A stretch of DNA of 12,347 nt from Actinomycetes bacterium (GTDB taxonomy: Bacteria > Actinomycetota > Actinomycetes > Propionibacteriales > Nocardioidaceae): positions 1-12,347 of the forward strand of contig JAEZKN010000318.1 of the NCBI GenBank assembly GCA_023415395.1. Direction: 5' to 3'. A model generated the notes under the pieces. The model worked only from the letters and a program-made list of their open reading frames with translations, searched no databases and had not been told where the DNA came from. This document shows positions 7,748 through 12,347 of this stretch, in pieces. The stretch's first letter is position 1. Each line of letters opens with the position of its first letter. The translations under genes and the position numbers were made by a program.

Positions 7748-7753
7748 TACTCT
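7748..7753 (+). promoter_or_regulatory. Putative -10 box of the EamA exporter gene (leaderless)
   Basis: TACTCT fits TANNNT and ends exactly 6 nt before the GTG at 7760. A weak CTGAAG sits 16 nt upstream as a possible -35. There is no Shine-Dalgarno before the GTG. Confidence 0.5.
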
Positions 7754-7759
7754 GACCCG

Positions 7760-8632
7760 GTGTCCGCCCGGAAGTCATCGCTGCCGCTGATTTCCCCGGT
7801 CTGGCTGGTGCTGGCGGGCATCCTCTCGGTGCAGCTCGGCGCGAGCGTCGCGAAGTCGATCTTCGACGAGGTCTCCCCGACCGCCCTGGTCTTCCTGCGG
7901 CTGGCCTCCAGCGCGCTGGTCCTGGTGCTCGTCGCCCGGCCGGTGCTGCGGGGCCGCACGCGGCACGACTGGTACGTCGTGCTCGCGTTCGGCACGACGC
8001 TGGGGCTGATGAACTGGTCGTTCTACCAGGCGTTCGCGCGGATCCCGCTCGGCATCGCGGTGACCCTGGAGTTCCTCGGTCCGCTGTCGCTGGCCGTCGC
8101 CGGCTCGCGGCGGGCCCGCGACCTGCTCTGGGTCGTGCTCGCCGGGGCCGGTGTCGCGGTGCTCGGCTGGTCTGGAGGCGGGGACCTGAACCTGCCCGGC
8201 GTCCTTTTCGCCCTGCTCGCCGGCGCGTGCTGGGCGGGCTACATCCTGCTCAGCGCGCAGACCGGGCGGCGCTGGCCCGGCTTCGACGGCCTGGCCGTCG
8301 CCTCCGTCGTCGCCGCGGTGCTCATCCTCCCGGGCGCGGTCGGCACGGGCGGCTCCGACCTGCTCGACCCGCGCATCCTGATGTTCGGCGCCCTGGTCGG
8401 CCTGCTCTCGTCGCTGATCCCCTACTCCTTCGAGCTGGTCGCCCTCCGCTCGCTGAAGCCCTCGGTCTTCTCGATCCTGATGAGCCTCGAGCCCGCGGCG
8501 GCGGCGCTGGCCGGCATGCTCGTGCTCCGCGAGTTCCTCACCGGCGAGCAGTGGCTGGCCATGGCCTTCGTGGTCATCGCCTCGGTCGGTGCCACCCGCT
8601 CCGCGCGCACCGTGGCGCCTGCACCCGACTGA
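7760..8632 (+). CDS. EamA/DMT-superfamily exporter, RhtA-like
   Basis: Integral membrane protein of the drug/metabolite transporter superfamily. It has 290 residues, the usual size for two tandem five-helix EamA repeats (about 13-137 and 146-277). Hydrophobic helices are evident, for example near residues 14-30, 41-60, 72-90, 97-115, 122-137, 146-165, 177-193, 206-226, 234-255 and 265-279. The block AFARIPLGIAVTLEFLGPL (91-109) and its second-repeat counterpart around SILMSLEPAAAALAG (238-252) resemble the RhtA threonine/homoserine exporter branch. Export of amino acids or related metabolites is therefore the best guess, but the substrate is not readable. The GTG at 7760 is chosen for the TACTCT box 6 nt upstream; the frame begins with a short basic cytoplasmic N-terminus. 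It is followed 30 bp later by a small basic gene on the same strand. Confidence 0.9.
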   Translation: MSARKSSLPLISPVWLVLAGILSVQLGASVAKSIFDEVSPTALVFLRLASSALVLVLVARPVLRGRTRHDWYVVLAFGTTLGLMNWSFYQAFARIPLGIAVTLEFLGPLSLAVAGSRRARDLLWVVLAGAGVAVLGWSGGGDLNLPGVLFALLAGACWAGYILLSAQTGRRWPGFDGLAVASVVAAVLILPGAVGTGGSDLLDPRILMFGALVGLLSSLIPYSFELVALRSLKPSVFSILMSLEPAAAALAGMLVLREFLTGEQWLAMAFVVIASVGATRSARTVAPAPD

Positions 8633-8662
8633 TCCCGGGCCGGGGTGGGTACCCGTCCTCCC

Positions 8663-8797
8663 ATGAAGCTGATGCGAGGCGTGGCGATCGCAGGCGTCGC
8701 CAAGAAGCTGTACGACGAGTCCCGCAAGCCCCAGAACCAGGAGCGGATCCGCCGGGCGGTCGAGACCGTGAAGGAGCGCCGCCAGCGCAAGCGCTGA
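8663..8797 (+). CDS. Small basic protein of 44 residues, unknown function
   Basis: The frame reads MKLMRGVAIAGVAKKLYDES, followed by a Lys/Arg/Glu-rich tail ending QRKR and a TGA. About a third of residues are Lys or Arg, and the C-terminal half is predicted helical. Codons use G/C in almost every third position, as in real genes here. I recall similar short hypothetical proteins in Nocardioides-type genomes but cannot verify this. There is no Shine-Dalgarno. TACCCG sits 7 nt before the ATG inside the palindrome GGGTACCC (8647-8654), so a leaderless start is possible, or read-through from the exporter gene 30 bp upstream. The repeat array begins 7 bp after the stop. Binding to nucleic acid or membrane would fit the charge but is speculation. 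Confidence 0.6.
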   Translation: MKLMRGVAIAGVAKKLYDESRKPQNQERIRRAVETVKERRQRKR

Positions 8798-8804
8798 GCC
8801 ACGC

Positions 8805-8836
8805 TGGTCGAGGAAGGCGGCGCCTGTCTCGAAACC
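8805..8836 (+). repeat. Repeat unit A1 (short-core variant)
   Basis: TGGTCGAGGA, core AGGCGGCGCCT (8815-8825), then GTCTCGAAACC. The core has lost the CTCTG found in A2 and A3, leaving AGGCG and CGCCT arms around one base. It starts 7 bp after the 44-residue gene. Confidence 0.8.
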
Positions 8837-8857
8837 ACCCGCGAAGTCAGGCCCGGG

Positions 8858-8895
8858 GGTTTCGAGACGGTTGCTGCGCAACCTCCTCAACCACC
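8858..8895 (-). repeat. Repeat unit B1
   Basis: On the plus strand: GGTTTCGAGAC, core GGTTGCTGCGCAACC (8869-8883), TCCTCAACCACC. Its flanks are the reverse complement of the A flanks; a 21-nt centre separates it from A1. Confidence 0.85.
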
Positions 8896-8930
8896 GCGAG
8901 CCACGACGCTGCGCAACCTCCTCAACCACC
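8896..8930 (-). repeat. Repeat unit C1
   Basis: GCGAGCCACGAC leads into GCTGCGCAACC and TCCTCAACCACC. It shares one end and half of the core with B but lacks the GGTTTCGAGAC end. Confidence 0.75.
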
Positions 8931-8939
8931 ACCGGCACC

Positions 8940-8978
8940 GGTGGTTGAGGAAGGCGCTCTGGCGCCTGTCTCGAAACC
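8940..8978 (+). repeat. Repeat unit A2
   Basis: GGTGGTTGAGGA, core AGGCGCTCTGGCGCCT (8952-8967; 6-bp arms, 4-nt loop), GTCTCGAAACC. It forms the left half of an A-B pair. Confidence 0.85.
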
Positions 8979-8997
8979 ACCCCGGGAGATCGGGCGG

Positions 8998-9035
8998 GGT
9001 TTCGAGACGGTTGCTGCGCAACCTCCTCAACCACC
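8998..9035 (-). repeat. Repeat unit B2
   Basis: Identical to B1. It pairs with A2 across a 19-nt centre: 12 bp outer stem, 11 bp inner stem, one core hairpin on each side. Confidence 0.85.
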
Positions 9036-9041
9036 GGCACC

Positions 9042-9080
9042 GGTGGTCGAGGAAGGCGCTCTGGCGCCTGTCTCGAAACC
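9042..9080 (+). repeat. Repeat unit A3
   Basis: As A2 except GGTCGAGGA for GGTTGAGGA. The A3-B3 block lies exactly 102 bp after A2-B2 and differs from it at 3 of 96 positions. Confidence 0.85.
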
Positions 9081-9099
9081 ACCCCGGGAGGTCCGGCGG

Positions 9100-9137
9100 G
9101 GTTTCGAGACGGTTGCTGCGCAACCTCCTCAACCACC
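9100..9137 (-). repeat. Repeat unit B3
   Basis: Identical to B1 and B2. It pairs with A3 across a 19-nt centre. Confidence 0.85.
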
Positions 9138-9170
9138 GAGCCACGGCGCTGCGCAACCTCCTCAACCACC
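9138..9170 (-). repeat. Repeat unit C2
   Basis: GAGCCACGGC, GCTGCGCAACC, TCCTCAACCACC. It lacks the leading GC seen in C1 and C3 and abuts C3. Confidence 0.75.
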
Positions 9171-9205
9171 GCGAGCCACGGCGCTGCGCAGCCTCCTCCA
9201 CCACC
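9171..9205 (-). repeat. Repeat unit C3 (degenerate)
   Basis: As C1 but with GCGCAGCC and CTCCACC changes in the core and flank. It is the most decayed unit, at the right edge of the array. Confidence 0.65.
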
Positions 9206-9244
9206 GGAACGACGGCGCCGAGTTCACCGAACCGTCACACGACG

Positions 9245-9276
9245 TTGACGGGCCCGAAGCGGGGGCTGCCTAGGTT
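9245..9276 (+). promoter_or_regulatory. Putative promoter of the 69-residue gene
   Basis: TTGACG (9245-9250) and TAGGTT (9271-9276) resemble actinobacterial housekeeping -35 and -10 boxes. The 20-nt spacer is longer than usual. Transcription would begin near 9283, giving a leader of about 26 nt. Confidence 0.5.
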
Positions 9277-9297
9277 GGGGTGCACGTCGAACCCCTC

Positions 9298-9302
9298 GGG
9301 AG
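9298..9302 (+). promoter_or_regulatory. Ribosome binding site of the 69-residue gene
   Basis: GGGAG lies 6 nt before the ATG at 9309 and selects that start. The intervening bases are all C. Confidence 0.55.
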
Positions 9303-9308
9303 CCCCCC

Positions 9309-9518
9309 ATGCACGTCGCGCTGCTCGTTCTCCGCCGTCCCGTCGACGCCGTACGCCGTTGGCCGGTGCACTCCCAGCTGGGAGCCCGGCGCAACGCCAT
9401 GATCGCCTCGACCGCTCTCGCCCAACGTCGTGCGGAGCTCGACGAGGTGGAGGAGTTCCTCGCATCCTTGCGCGAGGCTCCGGTGCCGGAGGTCGCGGCT
9501 CACGCCGCGAACGGCTGA
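9309..9518 (+). CDS. Hypothetical protein of 69 residues
   Basis: Not recognised. The sequence starts MHVALLVLRRPVDAVRRWPV, with a short apolar stretch and several Arg. It continues through ARRNAMIASTALAQRRAEL into an acidic, probably helical segment (DEVEEFLASLRE) and a short Pro/Ala tail. It is too short for a confident membrane segment or signal peptide. Support for being real: an SD site, a plausible promoter, and a strong hairpin that begins in its stop codon. Codon use is slightly unlike its neighbours, with more T- and A-ending codons (CGT four times, GTA, GCT, CAA, TTG). That could mean recent arrival, high expression or a short sample. It is not obviously coupled to the lipoprotein gene downstream, which has its own start signal. 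Confidence 0.65.
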   Translation: MHVALLVLRRPVDAVRRWPVHSQLGARRNAMIASTALAQRRAELDEVEEFLASLREAPVPEVAAHAANG

Positions 9519-9565
9519 GCCCGCCGGGCAGGGTCGGCCTCTCCCTGCCCTGCCCGGTGGGCTCA
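9516..9565. terminator. 18-bp hairpin at the stop codon of the 69-residue gene, probable terminator
   Basis: Arms 9516-9533 and 9548-9565 pair over all 18 positions (TGAGCCC and CCGGGCAGGG with their complements, one G-T wobble at 9523/9558) around a 14-nt loop. The arm includes the TGA stop itself. No T-run follows, as is common for actinobacterial terminators. Confidence 0.65.
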
Positions 9566-9595
9566 CACCCGTGCCGTCCGGCGCGGGGCGCCCCG

Positions 9596-9601
9596 TAGGG
9601 T
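9596..9601 (+). promoter_or_regulatory. Putative -10 box of the PQQ-dehydrogenase lipoprotein gene (leaderless)
   Basis: TAGGGT fits TANNNT and ends exactly 6 nt before the ATG at 9608. No clear -35 is seen. A GGAG lies only 1 nt from the ATG, too close to work as a normal Shine-Dalgarno. Confidence 0.5.
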
Positions 9602-9607
9602 CGGAGC

Positions 9608-10777
9608 ATGCGCGCCCTCGTGACCGCACTCCTCCTGGGCACCGCCGTGCTCACCGCGTGCTCCGACGACCCGCCCGCGACCGACCCCGGCGACACCGTG
9701 ACCGCGACGGCCCGGCCGACCGACAGCTCCTCGCCGGGCACCGAGCCGTCCCGGCCGCAGGGCACGAACACGCCGTCGCAGGACACCACCCCGCCGAAGG
9801 TCGTCGACACGATCGCCACCGGGCTCGCCGCGCCCTGGGGGGTGGCCTTCCTCCCCGACGGCGACGCCGTGGTCACCGAGCGCGACACCCGGCGGGTGCT
9901 GCTCCTCGAGGCACCGGCGTACGACGTGCGCGAGATCGGCACCGTCGACGCCGCCGTCCCGAACGGCGACCAGGGCGGCGAGGCGGGCCTGCTGGGCGTC
10001 GCCGTCTCCCCCGAGTTCGACCAGGACGACACGCTCTTCTTCTACGTGAGCACCGCCGAGGACAACCGGATCGGCAAGGCCCGGTTGGAGGGCCGTCGCC
10101 TGGGCCCGATGGAGTGGATCCTCACCGGCATCCCCAACGGCCACATCCACGACGGCGGCCGGCTGGTGTTCGGCCCCGACGGCTACCTCTACGCCTCCAC
10201 CGGGGAGACCGGCCAGCCCGACCTGGCCCAGGACCAGGAGACGACCGCGGGCAAGATCCTGCGGATCACCGCCGACGGCGAGCCGGCACCCGGCAACCCC
10301 TTCGACTCCCCCGTGTGGTCGTGGGGTCACCGCAACGTCCAGGGCCTGGCCTTCGACGACCGGGACCAGCTGTGGGCCTCGGAGTTCGGCCAGAACACCT
10401 ACGACGAGCTGAACCTGATCCGCAAGGGCCGCAACTACGGCTGGCCGATGGTCGAGGGCCGCGGTGAGGGCTCCGTCGACGGCGAGGAGCTGACCAACCC
10501 GCAGGTGGTGTGGTCGACCGACGTGGCGTCGCCCTCCGGCCTGGCCTACCTCGACGGTCACCTCTGGCTGGCCTCGCTCCGGGGTGAGCGGTTGTGGCGC
10601 GTGGACGTGCACGGCGACCACGCGAGCCACCCGGTCGACTTCCTCGTCGGCCGCTACGGCCGGATGCGCACCGTCGTGGCCACCCCGGACGGCGACCTGT
10701 GGGTCACCACGAGCAACCGCGACGGCCGCGGCAGCCCGCGCGCGGGCGACGACCGGATCCTGCTCATCGATCCGTGA
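9608..10777 (+). CDS. Lipoprotein PQQ-dependent sugar dehydrogenase (soluble GDH/YliI-like)
   Basis: Predicted to oxidise an aldose or related sugar outside the membrane with PQQ. The N-terminus MRALVTALLLGTAVLTAC is a lipoprotein signal peptide with lipobox LTAC and lipidated Cys18. A Pro/Thr/Ser-rich linker runs to about residue 65. The six-bladed propeller then spans 66-389: GLAAPWGVAFLPDG (72-85), GEAGLLGVAV (124-133), NGHIHDGGRL (177-186; His181 is the presumed catalytic base), GNPF, SWGHRNVQGL (238-247) and GRNYGWP (274-280). The 389-residue length fits the family. No PQQ synthesis genes are in the window, so the cofactor could come from elsewhere in the genome or the medium. Some relatives use other substrates such as sorbosone. 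The 3' end overlaps the converging ECF gene by 14 bp. Confidence 0.88.
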   Translation: MRALVTALLLGTAVLTACSDDPPATDPGDTVTATARPTDSSSPGTEPSRPQGTNTPSQDTTPPKVVDTIATGLAAPWGVAFLPDGDAVVTERDTRRVLLLEAPAYDVREIGTVDAAVPNGDQGGEAGLLGVAVSPEFDQDDTLFFYVSTAEDNRIGKARLEGRRLGPMEWILTGIPNGHIHDGGRLVFGPDGYLYASTGETGQPDLAQDQETTAGKILRITADGEPAPGNPFDSPVWSWGHRNVQGLAFDDRDQLWASEFGQNTYDELNLIRKGRNYGWPMVEGRGEGSVDGEELTNPQVVWSTDVASPSGLAYLDGHLWLASLRGERLWRVDVHGDHASHPVDFLVGRYGRMRTVVATPDGDLWVTTSNRDGRGSPRAGDDRILLIDP

Positions 10778-11564
10778 GGACCCTGCCCGTGACCGTCGCC
10801 CGCCGCGAGGCGCGACGCAGCGTGGTCAGCACGGCCGGGCCGAGCAGCACGATCGCGACCGCGTTGGTGATCGCGCGCATCGTGTCCCACCCGGTCGACG
10901 TGAGCAGCGTGTAGAGCAGGAACGTCCGCAGGTTCTCCCACACCGGCGCGCCGGCGACGTAGGCCAGGGAGCCCTCGTGGCCCGGCACGACGATGCCGGC
11001 GAGGAAGGGCCAGCCCGACAGGTTCATGAGGAGCCCGAAGAGGTAGGCCGAGGCCACGCCGTACGCCGCCAGCGCGGCGATCTCGGCCCGGCCGGTGAGG
11101 CGCCGTGGCAGCAGGCCGGCTCCCATGCCGACCCAGGCCGCGCACAGCATCTGGTAGGGCAGCCACGGCCCCACCCCGGCGGTCAGCAGGGCCGAGGTGA
11201 ACAGCGAGGTGCACCCCAGCACGAAGCCGAAGCCCGGGCCGAACACCCGGCCGGCCAGCACCAGCACGAAGAACGTCAGCTCGACCCCGCCGGTGCCCGG
11301 CGAGACCCCGCGCAGGATCGCGTTGACGGCGCTGAGCACGCCGAGGATCGCCAGCACCCGGGGGTCGAGGCCGTTCTCGTTGAGCTCGGCGAGCACGACG
11401 AGCAGCACGATCGGCAGCAGGGCGAGGAAGAGGAACGGCGGGTCGACCCGGGTGGGGTCGTGCACCTGCAGCAGCAGGGGCCAGCACAGCATGGCCAGGC
11501 CGGCCAGCGAGGCGACCCCCAGCACGGCGACCGACCGCGGGGCGACCCGGACGGCGGGGGTCAC
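10764..11564 (-). CDS. ECF transporter S component (substrate-binding membrane subunit)
   Basis: Membrane substrate-capture subunit of an energy-coupling-factor importer, for a vitamin or similar micronutrient. It has 266 residues with about six to eight hydrophobic segments (for example 12-33, 43-60, 68-84, 96-125, 135-153, 163-181, 209-223, 230-246). The conserved-looking block GVGPWLPYQMLCAAWVGMGAG (130-150) resembles the S-component branch linked to fused ECF ATPases. Start: the frame is open to 11615, but the GTG at 11564 overlaps the ATPase stop by 4 bp (GTGA), the usual coupling arrangement, and avoids a 55-bp overlap. The pairing with an ABC ATPase supports the call. No EcfT gene is in the window; it may lie beyond the right edge. 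Substrate unknown, and no riboswitch is visible here. Confidence 0.8.
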   Translation of the reverse strand: MTPAVRVAPRSVAVLGVASLAGLAMLCWPLLLQVHDPTRVDPPFLFLALLPIVLLVVLAELNENGLDPRVLAILGVLSAVNAILRGVSPGTGGVELTFFVLVLAGRVFGPGFGFVLGCTSLFTSALLTAGVGPWLPYQMLCAAWVGMGAGLLPRRLTGRAEIAALAAYGVASAYLFGLLMNLSGWPFLAGIVVPGHEGSLAYVAGAPVWENLRTFLLYTLLTSTGWDTMRAITNAVAIVLLGPAVLTTLRRASRRATVTGRVLTDR

Positions 11565-12347
11565 GAGGCACCCAGGCCGGCCAGCTGGCCGGCCACCTCG
11601 TCGACCCGGAGCCACGGTGGACCGAGCACCTTGGTGACCTGGGGCGCGAAGGACGGCGACTCGGCGACGACCCGCCGGACCGGCCCGGAGGAGACCACGT
11701 CGCCGTCGGCGAGCACCACGACGTCGTCGGCGGCCTGCGCCACGAACTCCACGTCGTGGGTGGCCACCAGCACCGCGCAGCCCTCGTCGGCCAGGCCGCG
11801 CAGGACACCGGCGAGGACCCGCTTGGCGGCGTAGTCCAGGCCGCGGGTCGGCTCGTCGAGCAGCAGCACGGGCGGCCGGGTCGCGAGCACCAGCGCCAGG
11901 GTGAGCGCGAGCCGCTGGCCCTCGCTGAGGTCGCGCGGGTGCTGCTCGTCGGGGATGCCGGGAACGAGTCGGTCCAGCAGGTCCCGCGCCTCGCCGGTGC
12001 CGCCGTCGGCGGCGGCCAGCTCCTCGCGGACCGTCTCGAGGTAGAGCAGGTCGGCGGCGTTCTGCGGCACCAGCCCGACCAGGCCGCGCCGCTGGCTTGC
12101 GGACAGCTCGCCGGGGTCGCGGCCACCGACGTCGACCCGGCCGGCGGTGCGGCGGCCGCTGCCCTGGAGCGCCCAGATCAGCGAGGACTTGCCGGCGCCG
12201 TTGCGGCCCATCCGCGCGGTCACGCGCCCGCGGCCGAGGTCAAGGTCGACCTCGCGCAGCGCGATCGTGCTGCCGTGGACCACCGAGAGCCCGCGGACCT
12301 CGACGACCGGCACCGCCGGCCGGTCCTCCTGCACCGGCGGCGTGAGC
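11561..12347 (-). CDS. ECF-type ABC transporter ATPase (5' end beyond window)
   Basis: ATP-hydrolysing subunit that energises the ECF importer with the coupled S component. All ABC motifs are present, counting from a GTG at 12334: Walker A GRNGAGKS (43-50), Q-loop Gln91, signature LSEGQ (136-140), Walker B VLLLDEP (156-162) with Glu161, and H-loop His193. A GTG start at 12334 would give a complete single-domain protein of 257 residues, but the frame stays open to the window edge (reading LTPPVQEDRP). The segment resembles the C-terminal half of two-domain actinobacterial ECF ATPases of about 500 residues or more. I therefore favour a 5'-truncated fused ATPase over a complete gene. The stop overlaps the S-component start by 4 bp. 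Confidence 0.88.
   Translation of the reverse strand, partial: LTPPVQEDRPAVPVVEVRGLSVVHGSTIALREVDLDLGRGRVTARMGRNGAGKSSLIWALQGSGRRTAGRVDVGGRDPGELSASQRRGLVGLVPQNAADLLYLETVREELAAADGGTGEARDLLDRLVPGIPDEQHPRDLSEGQRLALTLALVLATRPPVLLLDEPTRGLDYAAKRVLAGVLRGLADEGCAVLVATHDVEFVAQAADDVVVLADGDVVSSGPVRRVVAESPSFAPQVTKVLGPPWLRVDEVAGQLAGLGAS

Larger units (their letters stand above)
8805..9205. repeat. Array of nine REP-like imperfect palindromes in three subtypes (A, B, C)
   Basis: Units of 33-39 bp share the outer sequence GGTGGTTGAGGA (or GGTCGAGGA). A and B also share the far end GTCTCGAAACC. The middle differs: A has AGGCGCTCTGGCGCCT, B (read on the minus strand) has GGTTGCGCAGCAACC, each a hairpin of 6-bp arms. 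C keeps the B left arm but has a different far end, GTGGCTCGC. Order and direction are A+ B- C- A+ B- A+ B- C- C-. Each A or B unit can fold alone (GGTT with AACC, GAG with CTC, then the core stem). Each convergent A-B pair can also fold together. The array sits between two genes on the same strand. I recall a similar element from Nocardioides genomes; its mode of spread is unknown. Confidence 0.9.
8798..9308. other. Gene-free 0.5 kb interval holding the repeat array and a promoter
   Basis: No convincing gene is seen. The stretch contains the nine-unit palindrome array (8805-9205) and then the promoter region and 5' leader of the 69-residue gene. Open frames crossing it exist only because the G+C-rich repeats lack stops. 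Confidence 0.8.

Noticed and set aside
7775..9204. Long open frames on both strands across the repeat array, with repeated peptides such as VVEEVAQQPSRNP and APVSKPPRE
   Set aside because: They are translations of the palindromic repeats and the antisense of the exporter gene. The repeat periodicity explains them, and both strands are open at once.
8805..9205. CRISPR array
   Set aside because: Units alternate in orientation, have variable middles and no regular unique spacers, and no cas gene is present.
712..11065. CGTACG palindrome occurring eight times (712, 1117, 1255, 3432, 3862, 9350, 9918, 11060)
   Set aside because: Roughly four would be expected at this base composition by a simple independent-base estimate, and all but none-coding exceptions fall in coding sequence, where codon-pair preference (such as CCG TAC or GTA CGC) can explain the excess. 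Worth a genome-wide count only.
11565..11615. Upstream start of the ECF S component at 11615
   Set aside because: It would add 17 Gly/Arg/Pro-rich residues inside the ATPase gene. The GTG at 11564 gives the standard 4-bp overlap.

Overview
The window is about 73% G+C with strongly G/C-ending codons, leaderless-type starts and gene content typical of a high-GC actinobacterium. A Nocardioides-like member of the Nocardioidaceae is the best guess, because the gene families and the stem-loop repeat at 8805-9205 resemble what I recall from that group. No rRNA, tRNA, transposase, phage gene or CRISPR array was recognised. Apart from the repeat array, the region looks like ordinary chromosome.

Layout from left to right: (1) 1-643 (-), N-terminal part of a xylulokinase-type FGGY sugar kinase, divergent from an aldose 1-epimerase (669-1550 +) across only 25 bp. 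(2) ilvD, dihydroxy-acid dehydratase (1555-3249 -), tail-to-tail with the epimerase and divergent, across 37 bp, from a beta-phosphoglucomutase-like HAD gene (3287-4000 +). The HAD gene overlaps by 4 bp a GH65 disaccharide phosphorylase-type gene (3997-6573 +). (3) A six-Asp-box BNR beta-propeller protein (6628-7716 -), divergent across 43 bp from an EamA/RhtA-type exporter (7760-8632 +). (4) A 44-residue basic protein (8663-8797 +), then a 0.4 kb array of nine short imperfect palindromes in three subtypes (8805-9205). (5) A 69-residue protein of unknown function with its own promoter and an 18-bp hairpin at its stop codon (9309-9518 +). (6) A lipoprotein PQQ-type sugar dehydrogenase (9608-10777 +), overlapping tail-to-tail by 14 bp an ECF transporter S component (10764-11564 -). 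That gene is translationally coupled to an ECF-type ABC ATPase running off the right edge (11561-12347 -).

Functional reading: the left half leans toward sugar metabolism. The kinase phosphorylates a pentulose, the epimerase interconverts sugar anomers, the GH65 enzyme should release beta-glucose-1-phosphate, and the adjacent HAD mutase should turn that into glucose-6-phosphate. The right half holds uptake and export functions.

The two observations most worth a second look are the modular repeat array and a recurrent start signature. In the array, units keep the GGTGGTTGAGGA flank, and A and B units also share GTCTCGAAACC, while their self-complementary hairpin cores are exchanged. In the start signature, six genes carry a -10-like hexamer exactly 6 nt before the start codon, which implies leaderless mRNAs.
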